64,000 nucleotides of DNA, taken from Lysinibacillus fusiformis (GTDB lineage: Bacteria > Bacillota > Bacilli > Bacillales_A > Planococcaceae). Both the position numbers and the translations under genes were made by a program. Below are positions 41,690-50,833 of this stretch, in pieces. The stretch's first letter is position 1. Every line of letters starts with the position of its first letter. Where the stretch lies: positions 434,001 to 498,000 of the forward strand of contig NZ_PYWL01000002.1 in NCBI RefSeq assembly GCF_003049525.1. The letters are read 5' to 3'. The notes beneath the pieces are model-generated. The model did no database searches, was not told the DNA's origin, and saw nothing but the letters and a program-made list of their open reading frames with translations.

Positions 41690-42689
41690 AGAAGGTCGCA
41701 AAAAACAGCGAAAATGGTTTTTTACTTGGCTTATCGTCACGTTATTCATTTTTGTTTTAGGCATTTCTTTAGGACCTGCCTCTGTTTCGTTTGATCGCAT
41801 TCTCCCAACCTTGCTAGGCGATGGTAGTTTTAAAGAATCCTTCGTATTATTCTCAGTTCGCTTACCAAGAATGTTGGTATTAGCAGCGGCTGGGATGGCA
41901 TTAGCTTTAGCAGGTGCAGTCCTACAAGGGGTTACACGCAATGATTTAGCAGATCCGGGGATCATTGGTATTAATGCAGGGGCAGGTGTCGGGATTACAG
42001 TCTTTTATTTACTTGTAAATGGAGATCTTCCACACTTTGCTTATATATTGCCAGTTGTAGGATTTTGTAGTGCGCTTTTCACTGCCCTTTGCATTTACTT
42101 TTTCTCTTATCAACGCAATAAAGGAGTGCAACCCGTCCAACTGATTTTAATTGGGGTAGGGGTAGCCTCTGCTTTATCTGGCGTAATGATGGTATTAATT
42201 TCCTCAGCAGAGCGAAGTGATGTGCAATTTATTGCCCAATGGCTTGCAGGTAGTGTTTGGGGTACGGATTGGCCATTTTTCTGGGCTTTAGTGCCTTGGC
42301 TTGTCGTGGGGATTCCGTATATTTTCTATAAATCCAATGTCCTAAATGTCTTGGCGATGACGGAGCAAACAGCTGTAGGTCTTGGGATGAATATCGGGCG
42401 CGAACGGTTACGCTTATTAATCGTCGCTGTGGCACTAGCAGCAGCAGCAGTTTCTGTAACAGGTGGTATTGCCTTTATAGGGTTGATGGCACCTCATATT
42501 GCCAAACAGCTTGTCGGACCACGCTACCAATTCTTTTTACCATTGACATTATTCATTGGCGCAAGTCTATTAATGCTGTCCGATACTATTGGTCGTGTTG
42601 CCATTGCTACTGCAACTGTACCAGCGGGTATCATTGTTGCCTTTATCGGGGCACCTTACTTTTTATATTTATTACGGAAGAATGTATAG
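41682..42689 (+). CDS. FecCD-type siderophore permease subunit 2
   Basis: This is the second permease half of the importer. It shows VRLPRMLVLAAAGMALALAGAVLQGVTRNDLADPGIIG and VTGGIAFIGLMAPHIAKQLVGPRYQ, the ATPase-contact region. At 335 residues and about nine helices it is a standard FecC/FhuG-type protein. The TTG start follows AAGGGAGGACGCC. It is the last gene of the Fur-controlled operon and is followed about 100 bases later by a terminator. Confidence 0.93.
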   Translation: MFKEGRKKQRKWFFTWLIVTLFIFVLGISLGPASVSFDRILPTLLGDGSFKESFVLFSVRLPRMLVLAAAGMALALAGAVLQGVTRNDLADPGIIGINAGAGVGITVFYLLVNGDLPHFAYILPVVGFCSALFTALCIYFFSYQRNKGVQPVQLILIGVGVASALSGVMMVLISSAERSDVQFIAQWLAGSVWGTDWPFFWALVPWLVVGIPYIFYKSNVLNVLAMTEQTAVGLGMNIGRERLRLLIVAVALAAAAVSVTGGIAFIGLMAPHIAKQLVGPRYQFFLPLTLFIGASLLMLSDTIGRVAIATATVPAGIIVAFIGAPYFLYLLRKNV

Positions 42690-42791
42690 AAAAGTGATAG
42701 CACGAGTAAATGGATGCACGAAAGCAAAGGCTTTTGAACTACTGAAATGAATGAAAGATTTATTTTACTAAATGTATATGGCAAGTTTTTA

Positions 42792-42820
42792 GGAACCTCA
42801 TTTGTTGAGGTTCTTTTTTT
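42792..42820 (+). terminator. Intrinsic terminator of the siderophore importer operon
   Basis: GGAACCTCA pairs with TGAGGTTC around a five-base loop, followed by seven T. Confidence 0.88.
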
Positions 42821-42846
42821 ATATAATCAAGACAGAAGGTGAATAA

Positions 42847-43776
42847 ATGATTCTATTAGCACGTCGAACATTGGAAACACAGAAGACACTAGAAGCCATT
42901 GTTTGAAGACTCTCAAACTCTCACCGGGAGTACTCGAATTATGATGAAAACTAAAGACGTTTAAAGGCTGGACACGCAGGCGAACAGCGTGTGGATGCAG
43001 AATGGCTTGAGATAGACCTACCTACCCCCTATTATTTTCTCCATGATTTTCAAACGATGAATAACTTCGGCTCTACTCACCAAATGGACACCATTTTTCT
43101 ATGTCGACACTTTTTACTGATTGTAGAAATCAAAAATATAACAGGCGTTCTCTCATATGATACCGCCTTTGCACAATTGACACGGATGACCTCAGAAGGC
43201 AAGGTAGAGGGAATGACTGACCCATTTCTTCAACTTGAACGACATGTAGGATGGATGAAAAAACTGTTACATCAAGAAAAATTTCAATTGCCTGTTTTGC
43301 ATGCAGTCGTGCTAGTAACAAAAAATGGAATTTTATCAGAAGGTTTTCATGGACAGCCAATATTTCATGTAACCGGATTACGTACACATTTACAAAAATG
43401 GTTCGACCGGCATCAACCAGTAGAGACTGAAAATCTCTTTCGATGTGCTATGCACCTTATGTCCCTGCATAGCACAATAAAAAGAGAGGTGAAGGTGCCT
43501 CTTGAGGAGATGGTAAAGGGGGTTCTATGTCCCCATTGTGCGAATGGTCAGCCAATGAACTACCATTATAAAAAATGGCATTGCCCTCGCTGTAAATGGG
43601 TCGACCAGGATGCATTGAAAAAAGCCCTCGAAGATTATCGATTATTAGTAGGTCCAAAGCTCACCAATAAAAGCTTCCGCGAATTCTTTGCCATCGATTC
43701 CCCAAACGTCGCCTACAAGCTACTACAGCAGCTCCCATTAAAAGCAGACAGAACAAAGAAACATAGACAGTATTGA
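42847..43776 (+). pseudogene. NERD-domain protein broken by two nonsense codons
   Basis: An ATG with AGAAGGTGAATA upstream opens a frame that continues unshifted into the NERD protein. It is interrupted by TGA (42904-42906, codon 20) and TAA (42952-42954, codon 36). Between and after the stops the sequence still reads as a NERD N-terminus (RRLKAGHAGEQRVDAEWLE, then HQMDTIFLCRHFLLIVEIKNITG). Downstream are the domain's FLQLERHVGWMKKLL and a C-terminal zinc ribbon (CPHC and CPRC). The remaining open frame starts at a GTG (42991) with no ribosome binding site. NERD proteins are nuclease-related and of unknown role. Sequencing error seems unlikely for two separate stops. Confidence 0.78.
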
Positions 43777-43867
43777 ATCATGGAATAGAAACGAACTACA
43801 ATTTAGCCAGACTGAATTGTAGTTTTTTTGTGGGGAGATGGTGAGGCAAAGTGAGCGGAACATCAAG

Positions 43868-44027
43868 AGTGACGGATAGAGGGAGGAAAGTGACGGATAA
43901 AACGGAAAAAGTGACGGATAGAGAGTGAAAAGTGATGGATACGCATGAAGAAGGCGCGGGTGGAGAGGCGAAATGAGGGAATCGCAAAGAGTGACGGATA
44001 GAAAAGGAAAAGTGACGGATACTCCTG
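43868..44027 (+). repeat. Second array of the 21-bp repeat, core AGTGACGGATAGA
   Basis: Units at 43868, 43889, 43910 and 43931 keep exact 21-bp spacing. After a degenerate unit and a 17-base interval, two more occur at 43990 and 44011. The 13-base core AGTGACGGATA(GA) is the same as at 13128-13295, while the eight-base tails differ (GGGAGGAA, AACGGAAAA, GAGTGAAA). Minus-strand frames read LSVTF-type repeats. It lies after the broken NERD gene and before the MarR promoter. Confidence 0.88.
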
Positions 44028-44230
44028 CTCACTTTCTACTCCTTGTCCATCCTTTCTCTTCTCCATTACAGCCGACTAATAAAAGTGACATAAATACCAT
44101 GCCTGAAATTATACCCTTTTTCATTATTTCTCCTTCTCCTTCCAAAGAAATTCACCACTTCATCAAGTGTTACATAAAAAATAACGAATTTAACCAAAAT
44201 ACCCTTATTTTATATACTAGAAATCCCAAC
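44028..44230. other. Intergenic stretch without recognised content
   Basis: I see no gene, hairpin or repeat of note here. The sequence is T/C-rich at first, then AT-rich, leading into the MarR promoter. Confidence 0.5.
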
Positions 44231-44275
44231 TAGACAAATAAAGATTTTAGGTATATAGTTAGCTAGGCTAACTAT
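44231..44275 (+). promoter_or_regulatory. Promoter and MarR-type operator
   Basis: TAGACA (-35) and TATAGT (-10) are separated by 17 bases. The inverted repeat ATAGTTAGC-TAG-GCTAACTAT (44255-44275) covers the -10 element and start site. It sits 20 bases before the MarR gene, a typical autorepressor arrangement. Confidence 0.75.
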
Positions 44276-44295
44276 TATAAAGAGGAAGTGATCTT

Positions 44296-44715
44296 GTGAC
44301 AAGTGAGCAGGAGTTTTTTAATCAGTATCGTTTAATGTATAGACCATTTATCAATAAGCTGAATGTGCAACTTGAACCGTATCAGTTATATAGCTCACAG
44401 TGGGCAGTTCTTCGTTTTTTAAAGGATAAAGGTCCGCATTCCTTTGTGGATATCGCGAATTTTATGTCTATTGAGAAGCCGAGTGTGACGAAGCTTGTAC
44501 ATAAACTTGTGGAGCTTGGCTATGTGGAAACGATGGCGGGCAAGGATAAGCGGGAAAAGCTTGTCCATTTATCGGCGTATGGGGAGAAGCTTGTGCAGGA
44601 GATTAAAGCGCACTTGAAGCCATTTTTTGAGCATGCACTGGCAGGTGTACCTCAGCGAGATATTGAAATAGCGACACAGGTTTTTGAAAGAATTTGTATG
44701 AATATTAATCAATAG
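44296..44715 (+). CDS. MarR family transcriptional regulator
   Basis: The 139-residue protein has the MarR winged helix: YQLYSSQWAVLRFLKDKGPHSFVDIANFMSIEKPSVTKLVHKLVELGYVE, then DKREKLVHLSAYGEKLV forming the wing. Dimerisation helices lie at both ends. The GTG start follows GAGGAAGTG. It is 13 bases upstream of an MFS exporter gene and preceded by a palindromic operator, so it probably represses both genes until a ligand binds. Confidence 0.92.
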   Translation: MTSEQEFFNQYRLMYRPFINKLNVQLEPYQLYSSQWAVLRFLKDKGPHSFVDIANFMSIEKPSVTKLVHKLVELGYVETMAGKDKREKLVHLSAYGEKLVQEIKAHLKPFFEHALAGVPQRDIEIATQVFERICMNINQ

Positions 44716-44728
44716 GAGAGCGAGTAAC

Positions 44729-45931
44729 GTGGAAGGAACAACAAGAAAGAAACTATGGACAAAGGATTTTTTAATTGTCTCACTCATTAATTTTACCATT
44801 ACGTTAATCTTTTATTTATTAATGGTTACGATTGCTGCTTATGCAGTGGAGCATTTTAATGCGTCTACAAGTACAGCGGGTCTTGTATCGAGTATTTTTA
44901 TTATCGGGACATTATTAGGGCGTCTTGGAACGGGCCGTATTATTGGGGATTGGGGCAGTAAGAAAACATTATTTTGTGGATTGCTTTTATTTATGCTGTC
45001 AACGATGTCCTATTTTATAGCAGGGAATTTACCTTTACTTATGCTAAATCGTTTAGTACAGGGGATTGCCCTAGGGGTGGCAAGTACAGCGACGGGGACG
45101 ATTATTGCACAGATTTTACCTCCTGAGCGACGCGGTGAAGGAATTGGTTATTATAGCTTAAGTGCGATTTTGGCCACAGCTATTGGACCATTTGTCGGTA
45201 TTTTATTAACGCAGCTGTTTGAGGATTACCGCATGATTTTTGCTGTAGATTCAGTTTTAGCTATTATTTGCTTTTTCATGTATTTTATCGTAACAGTGCC
45301 AGATGCACCGAAGAAGGCGAAGGATGCGGCAACGAAGGCTGGCTTTAAGGTGACAAACTTCATTGAATTGCGAGCTGTACCGATTGCTTTTGTTGCACTG
45401 GTCATCGGTTTTGCGTATTCAGGCGTCATGTCCTTTATGACGTTTTATGCGAAGGAGCTTGATTTAGTATCAGCAGGTAGTTATTTCTTCATTATCTATG
45501 CGATTGTCATTTTAGCTACACGTCCATTTACAGGAAAATTACTGGATACAAGAGGCGCTAATATTATCATTTATCCATGTTTGGTGATTTTTGCTATTGG
45601 TATGTATGCATTTAGTTCAGCGTCAACAACGATTGCTTTTTTAATTGCTGCTGCTTGTATCGGTATTGGCTATGGTAACTTCAACTCTGTTGCACAGGCT
45701 ATTGCTATTAAAGTAACTCCGAATGAACGTTTAGGACTTGCGACATCTACTTACTTCATTTTTTATGATTTAGGATTAGGTGTAGGGCCATATTTCTTAG
45801 GATTATTTGTTCCATCTGCGGGCTACAGAGCCATATTCTTTGCGATGGTCTTTGTCATTTTATTATCAATTGTGCTTTATTATTTCTTACATGGTAAACA
45901 TGAAAAATGGAAACAATCAAAAATTTCGTAG
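44729..45931 (+). CDS. MFS transporter (drug-efflux type)
   Basis: Twelve hydrophobic segments are visible. The MFS motif A-like loop GTLLGRLGTGRIIGDWGSKKTL lies between helices 2 and 3, and RLVQGIALGVASTATGTIIAQILPPERRGEGIGYY includes the motif B Arg. At 400 residues it is a 12-TM major facilitator. Linkage to a MarR repressor suggests efflux of toxic compounds. The GTG start is eight bases after AGGAGAG. The substrate is unknown. Confidence 0.92.
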   Translation: MEGTTRKKLWTKDFLIVSLINFTITLIFYLLMVTIAAYAVEHFNASTSTAGLVSSIFIIGTLLGRLGTGRIIGDWGSKKTLFCGLLLFMLSTMSYFIAGNLPLLMLNRLVQGIALGVASTATGTIIAQILPPERRGEGIGYYSLSAILATAIGPFVGILLTQLFEDYRMIFAVDSVLAIICFFMYFIVTVPDAPKKAKDAATKAGFKVTNFIELRAVPIAFVALVIGFAYSGVMSFMTFYAKELDLVSAGSYFFIIYAIVILATRPFTGKLLDTRGANIIIYPCLVIFAIGMYAFSSASTTIAFLIAAACIGIGYGNFNSVAQAIAIKVTPNERLGLATSTYFIFYDLGLGVGPYFLGLFVPSAGYRAIFFAMVFVILLSIVLYYFLHGKHEKWKQSKIS

Positions 45932-45949
45932 ATTAGAATCATTATATTG

Positions 45950-46012
45950 TGGAAAAAACGTCTTTTTTCTAGTTGTTCTTAGAAAACAACTTAAAAATGA
46001 CGTTTTTTTCTT
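45950..46012 (+). terminator. Terminator of the MarR-MFS operon
   Basis: AAAACGTC pairs with GACGTTTT across a long loop that contains its own AGTTGTT/AACAACT hairpin, followed by a long T-rich run. Confidence 0.65.
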
Positions 46013-46028
46013 TTTCAAAAAAATTATC

Positions 46029-46057
46029 TTGCATTAGAGGATGATAATCATTATCAT
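46029..46057 (+). promoter_or_regulatory. Fur-controlled promoter of the efe operon
   Basis: TTGCAT and TATCAT are separated by 17 bases. An exact Fur box, TGATAATCATTATCA (46042-46056), fills most of the spacer and the -10. Iron-replete repression is expected. Confidence 0.88.
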
Positions 46058-46093
46058 CACAATATAAAACAAAATCGGGAGTAGGTACGAAGT

Positions 46094-46963
46094 ATGAAAA
46101 ATAAATCATTATTGTCAGTATTAGTAGCAGGAGGCATTCTAATGGCTGGCTGTGGTAATACAGAAGATACAAAAAAAGAAGATAAGCCTGAAACAGAGCA
46201 AACAGACAAAGCTGCACAAGAGGTTGATTTATCTTCTGAACTATCAGACTATCAACAATTTGCTTTAGAGCAAATGGATCAATTTTTACTAGAAACAGAG
46301 AAATTTGTGAATCTTGTTAAGGCTGGCGATATTGAAGGAGCAAAAGCTGCCTATGCACCAGCGCGAATGTATTTTGAACGTTCTGAACCAATTGCGGAAA
46401 GCTTTGGCGACCTTGATCCACGTATTGATGGTCGTTTAGCTGATATACAGGAAGAAGGAAAAGGCGAAGAAGAATGGTCAGGCTATCATAAGCTTGAGTA
46501 TGCGCTATGGGAAGAAAATACAACAAAAGGCTATGAGGCTGTGGCTGACCAGCTACTTGCAGATGCGAAGGAATTACATGCCCTTGTACAAACAGTTGAA
46601 GTGACTCCGGATTTAATGATTACAGGTGCAGTTGATTTATTAAATGAAGTGTCCACATCTAAAATTACGGGTGAGGAAGAAATTTACTCCCATACAGACC
46701 TGTATGATTTTAAAGCGAACATTGAAGGTGCTGAAAAAATCTTTGAAATTTTACGTTCAAAATTAGAAGCGAAAGATTCAAAATTAGTCACAGCACTTGA
46801 TGAAAAATTCAAAGCGGTGGACGATTTATTAGCACAGCATGCAACTGCCGATGGTGGTTATATATCCTATGAGGAATTAACAGAGGACAACACAAAAGCG
46901 CTTGCGGCAGCGGTGAATCAGCTTGGAGAACCATTAAGTCAAATGGGAATCATTTTGGAGTGA
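46094..46963 (+). CDS. efeO: Iron uptake lipoprotein EfeO/EfeM (imelysin-like, peptidase M75 fold)
   Basis: A lipoprotein signal ends in ILMAGCGN. The mature part is an imelysin-like (EfeO) helical domain with the metal-binding HxxE motif in WSGYHKLEYALWEE. Family segments AKAAYAPARMYFERSEPIAESFGDLDPRID, ISYEELTEDN and LAAAVNQLGEPLSQMG are also present. No cupredoxin domain is present, so it is the short EfeM/YwbM type. It would bind ferric or ferrous iron and feed the EfeU channel. The upstream Fur box, and efeB and efeU downstream, make the assignment firm. Confidence 0.93.
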   Translation: MKNKSLLSVLVAGGILMAGCGNTEDTKKEDKPETEQTDKAAQEVDLSSELSDYQQFALEQMDQFLLETEKFVNLVKAGDIEGAKAAYAPARMYFERSEPIAESFGDLDPRIDGRLADIQEEGKGEEEWSGYHKLEYALWEENTTKGYEAVADQLLADAKELHALVQTVEVTPDLMITGAVDLLNEVSTSKITGEEEIYSHTDLYDFKANIEGAEKIFEILRSKLEAKDSKLVTALDEKFKAVDDLLAQHATADGGYISYEELTEDNTKALAAAVNQLGEPLSQMGIILE

Positions 46964-46969
46964 ACATAA

Positions 46970-48229
46970 ATGACAGCATCAAATGAAGAAAAATGGATGA
47001 ATAAAAAAATCTCTAGACGTGATATGTTGAAACTGACAGGCATTGGGGTGGCAGGTGTTGCCATTGGTGCCTCTGGTTTAGGTGGTGTAATGAAAGCAAT
47101 GGGCTATGATGTTTTTGAGCCTGTGGCTGACAGTACTACGGCAAGCAATAAGGTCAATTTCTACGGCAACCATCAGTCAGGTATTGTAACACCTGTACAA
47201 ACGAATATTTATTTTGCTTCTTTAAATGTGTTAGTGACATCGAAGAAGGAATTGCAAGAGTTATTCCAGCAATGGACACCTCTTGTTGTACGTTTAATGA
47301 ATGGTGAATTAATGGCTGATATTTCGTCGAATACGAGAGTACCGACTGGTGATACCGGTGAGGCAGAGGGCTTAGATGCTGCCAATTTATCAATTACTAT
47401 TGGTGTGGGTGCTTCCTTATTCGATAAGCTTGGTATGCAGCATTTAAAGCCAGCGGAGTTAAAGGATTTACCACATTTCCCAAAGGATCAGCTACTGAAA
47501 GAATATACAGGTGGTGATTTGTGTATTCAGGCTTGTGCAGATGATCCGCAGGTGGCATTCCATGCGGTCCGTAATTTAGTGCGTGCAGCATCTGGGAAAG
47601 TGGAGATTAAATGGTCACAGTCTGGCTTTAACTCGTTTCCAGCAGGTGGTGGGACCCCCAGAAATCTTTTTGCATTCAAGGACGGCACAGTGAATCCATC
47701 CATTACAGATGAAAAGGATTTAAAAAAGGTTGTTTGGGTGGATAAAGGCTGGCTAAAAGGCGGCTCTTATTTAGTTGCACGTAAAGTGCAAATGCATCTT
47801 GAAACATGGGATCGTACATCTTTAAAAGATCAAGAAGCTACATTTGGACGTTACCGTGATAGTGGGGCACCGATGGGTAAGACAAAGGAATTTGATGATT
47901 TTGATGTAGAGGCGAAGGATGATAAAGGGAATTATATTATGCCTGATACATCACATGTTCATTTAGCCCGTAAATCAGGAGCTCGTATTTTACGTAGATC
48001 CTATTCCTATGCATCAGGTGTGATGTCGAATACAGGTACTCATGATGCGGGGCTTATCTTTATTTCATTTCAAAAGGACCCAGCCCAATTTACAACGATA
48101 CAAAATAGCTTAGGGCGTATGGATAAAATGAATGAGTATATTACCCATCGAGGCAGTGCAGTGTTTGCTTGCTTCCCTGGTGTACAAAAGGGGAGTTATT
48201 TAGGTGAAGCACTTTTTAACGCGCTGTAG
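46970..48229 (+). CDS. efeB: Deferrochelatase/peroxidase EfeB (Dyp-type haem peroxidase)
   Basis: A twin-arginine signal (KKISRRDMLKLTGIGVAGVA) shows export of the folded haem protein. The Dyp-type domain has the catalytic Asp motif FAFKDGTVNP (GxxDG variant). The proximal haem His is probably in DTSHVHLAR, and RRSYSYASG follows. It oxidises ferrous iron or releases iron from haem at the cell surface for uptake by EfeU. The length of 419 residues is typical. It starts seven bases after efeO and overlaps efeU by 26 bases. Confidence 0.94.
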   Translation: MTASNEEKWMNKKISRRDMLKLTGIGVAGVAIGASGLGGVMKAMGYDVFEPVADSTTASNKVNFYGNHQSGIVTPVQTNIYFASLNVLVTSKKELQELFQQWTPLVVRLMNGELMADISSNTRVPTGDTGEAEGLDAANLSITIGVGASLFDKLGMQHLKPAELKDLPHFPKDQLLKEYTGGDLCIQACADDPQVAFHAVRNLVRAASGKVEIKWSQSGFNSFPAGGGTPRNLFAFKDGTVNPSITDEKDLKKVVWVDKGWLKGGSYLVARKVQMHLETWDRTSLKDQEATFGRYRDSGAPMGKTKEFDDFDVEAKDDKGNYIMPDTSHVHLARKSGARILRRSYSYASGVMSNTGTHDAGLIFISFQKDPAQFTTIQNSLGRMDKMNEYITHRGSAVFACFPGVQKGSYLGEALFNAL

Positions 48230-49919
48230 TATGGTGATTGCTTTAGTTCTGACTTTAGCTTTACCTGTGCAAGCTGCGCAATCGTATAGTCCTTTATATA
48301 TTGCGATTAGTGATGCATTGATGAATACGAAGCAGGATAAAGAGGCAGAGGCGAAACAGGCGATTGAACAGTTTGCCACAGACTGGGCTAAGGTTTCTTC
48401 TGAACAAAAAGAGGCGAAAGCAAAGGTTGATGAGATCCTTGCGCAAGCAACAGAGGCCAAGTCAAAGGATGACCGTTTAGAGGCGTTGTCAGCATTGTCG
48501 AATGCACTACGTGCGCTAGAAAAACTGGAAAACCCAGTGGATGAGGCTGCACAGCGAGCAGAGTTTGGGCAAAAGATGAAGCCAATTTTGGCAGACTTTG
48601 AAAATGCTTTAGCTAGTGGTGATGTTCAGGCTATTGATGAAGCCTACAAGGATTTTAATCTTAAGTGGAATAAAAGTGAGCGACCTGTACGTGAGCAAAG
48701 TATTGCCATGTATGGGCAAATCGAAACACAGATGGCATTTCTACGAATCTCTATTTCTGCGGAAGAGCCGGATATCGCATTAATGAAAACTCAATTTGCA
48801 GATTTACAACAAACGATTGTAGATTTTGTAGCGGGTAAAGAAACGGCTGAAGCGGTAGAAGGGGACTATTCGTTAGCTACATTAATTGCTTATATTGATG
48901 AGGCGTTGGACTATGTAGATGATGGTGATTATAAGGCAGCCTCTAATAAGGTTCGAGAATTTATTACGATTTGGCCACGAGTTGAAATAGAAATCTCAAC
49001 TCGTAATGGTAGCCTCTATACAAAAATTGAAAGTGATATGCCCATCATCGCGAGTGATTTATTAAAATCCTCTGTCGATCAAGAGGCTATTACGAAAAAA
49101 TTAAATACCTTCCGTACGGAAATTGAGTTAATTCAAGGTGATTCAGATTATACAGTTTGGGATGCCGCGTTAATATTACTTCGAGAAGGGCTAGAGGCTT
49201 TACTCATTATATTAGCTCTTGTGTCATTTCTTAATAAATCAGGGCAGAAGAAAATGCGTAAATGGATTTATATCGGAGCGTTTGTGGGCGTTCTGTTATC
49301 AGCTGTTGCCGCAGTTCTTATGTCAACGATTTTAAATTCGGCTACAATTGATACGAATCGTGAATTAATGGAAGGCTATGTAGGCTTACTGGCTGCAGCA
49401 ATGATGATTGGTGTAGGTATCTGGCTGCATAGTAAATCGAGTGTGGTCAGTTGGAATCGCTATATTTCGAAGCAAATGGGCAATGCCATTTCAAGTGGCT
49501 CTATTTTTGCGATGGCAGCGATTAGCTTCTTATCCGTTTTCCGAGAAGGGGCAGAAACGCTTGTCTTTTATGCGGGTATTGCACCGAAAATGGCGACTTC
49601 TCAATTTATCCTAGGGATTGTCGTGGCGCTCATTATCCTTGCCGTGCTTGCCGTTGTGTTGTTTAAGGCAAGTGGCAAAATGCCTATTCATAAATTCTTT
49701 GCCGTAGCGACATGGCTTATTTATATATTAGCCTTTAAAATTATCGGTGTCAGTCTGCATACATTGCAGCTAACTAATAAGATTTCTACAACGATTGTTG
49801 ATGGCTTACCTGTCATAAGCATGATTGGTTTCTATCCAACCGTAGAAACGATGATTGGCCAAGCGATATTACTAGCATTGATCGTGGCAACCATTATTTA
49901 TAAAAAGAAGCAAGCCTAA
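48204..49919 (+). CDS. efeU: Iron permease EfeU (FTR1 family) with extracellular N-terminal domain
   Basis: A signal peptide (HFLTRCSMVIALVLTLALPVQAA) is followed by about 290 residues of helical extracellular domain. The seven-helix FTR1 permease then carries both iron-binding REGxE motifs, LREGLEALLIILAL and FREGAETLVFYAG. It imports oxidised iron through the membrane. The gene order efeO-efeB-efeU differs from the B. subtilis ywbL-ywbM-ywbN order. The ATG lies inside efeB with GGGGAG upstream. A terminator follows. Confidence 0.93.
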   Translation: MKHFLTRCSMVIALVLTLALPVQAAQSYSPLYIAISDALMNTKQDKEAEAKQAIEQFATDWAKVSSEQKEAKAKVDEILAQATEAKSKDDRLEALSALSNALRALEKLENPVDEAAQRAEFGQKMKPILADFENALASGDVQAIDEAYKDFNLKWNKSERPVREQSIAMYGQIETQMAFLRISISAEEPDIALMKTQFADLQQTIVDFVAGKETAEAVEGDYSLATLIAYIDEALDYVDDGDYKAASNKVREFITIWPRVEIEISTRNGSLYTKIESDMPIIASDLLKSSVDQEAITKKLNTFRTEIELIQGDSDYTVWDAALILLREGLEALLIILALVSFLNKSGQKKMRKWIYIGAFVGVLLSAVAAVLMSTILNSATIDTNRELMEGYVGLLAAAMMIGVGIWLHSKSSVVSWNRYISKQMGNAISSGSIFAMAAISFLSVFREGAETLVFYAGIAPKMATSQFILGIVVALIILAVLAVVLFKASGKMPIHKFFAVATWLIYILAFKIIGVSLHTLQLTNKISTTIVDGLPVISMIGFYPTVETMIGQAILLALIVATIIYKKKQA

Positions 49920-49949
49920 GTGTCTTTAGCAAACGCTTATGGCCGGAAA

Positions 49950-49980
49950 GGGATGTCTCTTTAGAGAGGCATCCTTTTTT
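49950..49980 (+). terminator. Intrinsic terminator of the efe operon
   Basis: GGATGTCTC pairs with GAGGCATCC (one G-U) around a six-base loop, followed by six T. Confidence 0.85.
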
Positions 49981-50833
49981 ACTGCCAGTGAGCTGGACGT
50001 TTAATATAAGAAGGTAGTTTAGTAGTGCTGTCACCTTGTGCGGCATTGATTTGCATTTGTGTTAAAAATAAACTTGTCGATAGATCTGCGCCGCGTAAAT
50101 TGGTATCACGCATATCAGCCCCAATGAAATCTACCCCTTGTAAATTGGCTCCTTGTAAATTGGCAGCAATTAAATAGCTACCTCTTAAATCAGTAGCTCG
50201 CAAATCTTTCCCCTTGAAATTTTTACCCATCCAATCAGCACCACGCTGATTTAATTTGGGAGAAGTTTTCCCCTTTACTAGCTGTTGCCGCATTTGTTCG
50301 CTTGTTTTTAAAAGAAGTGCGTTTACTGGCATACGAATAGCAATTATGTCCAGCGCCAATAGGCTATTAGCGTCAAGCTCCGTTGCCTGCTGTAGCTGCT
50401 CTAATTGAACGAGGAGCTGTTCATGGAGCGTATCGTCAACAGGATAGGAGAGAGCTTCAGCTACATACGCAATCATTTCATATAGCTGCTCCATAATTGG
50501 AAACACTTGAAACATCTTCTCAGCATGTTCTCGTGATTGGCGCCAATCTTGCCCTTTAAATGTCACTTGGGAAACTTGCTGACCGGCCCCTAAGCAATCA
50601 AAAACAGTACAGCCTTTATAGCCACTTTTTCTTAGCTTGCTATGAATTTGACAGCTATAGTCCTCCTTTAAATTGGAGCATGGCTTGCCTGCTGGTTTAT
50701 CCATGGCAAAATCACTAGAAGCCACTATATTTAATGCTGTACAACATAACCCAAAACAGCTTTGGCAATCTGCCTGTAAGATTTCTCGGATTGTCGTGCC
50801 AAACGATGAGTCTCTATTTGTTAGATTTGACAT
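49979..50833 (-). CDS. Pentapeptide-repeat protein with N-terminal cysteine cluster
   Basis: The N-terminal 80 residues hold clustered cysteines (CQSCFGLCC, then PCSNL, SCQIH, GCTVFDC), spaced like the YkgJ-type metal or Fe-S cluster. A helical middle follows. From residue 215 come about ten pentapeptide repeats of A(D/N)LxG type (KDLRATDLRG, AANLQGANLQGVDFIGADM, TNLRGADLSTS), predicted to form a right-handed quadrilateral beta-helix. No signal peptide is present. It is a single gene, convergent with the efe operon. The combination resembles MLR/YjbI-like proteins of unknown role. Confidence 0.85.
   Translation of the reverse strand: MSNLTNRDSSFGTTIREILQADCQSCFGLCCTALNIVASSDFAMDKPAGKPCSNLKEDYSCQIHSKLRKSGYKGCTVFDCLGAGQQVSQVTFKGQDWRQSREHAEKMFQVFPIMEQLYEMIAYVAEALSYPVDDTLHEQLLVQLEQLQQATELDANSLLALDIIAIRMPVNALLLKTSEQMRQQLVKGKTSPKLNQRGADWMGKNFKGKDLRATDLRGSYLIAANLQGANLQGVDFIGADMRDTNLRGADLSTSLFLTQMQINAAQGDSTTKLPSYIKRPAHWQ

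Noticed and set aside
43973-44233. 86-codon plus-strand ORF over the second repeat array
   Set aside because: It begins in repeat sequence without a ribosome binding site and continues into low-complexity intergenic DNA.
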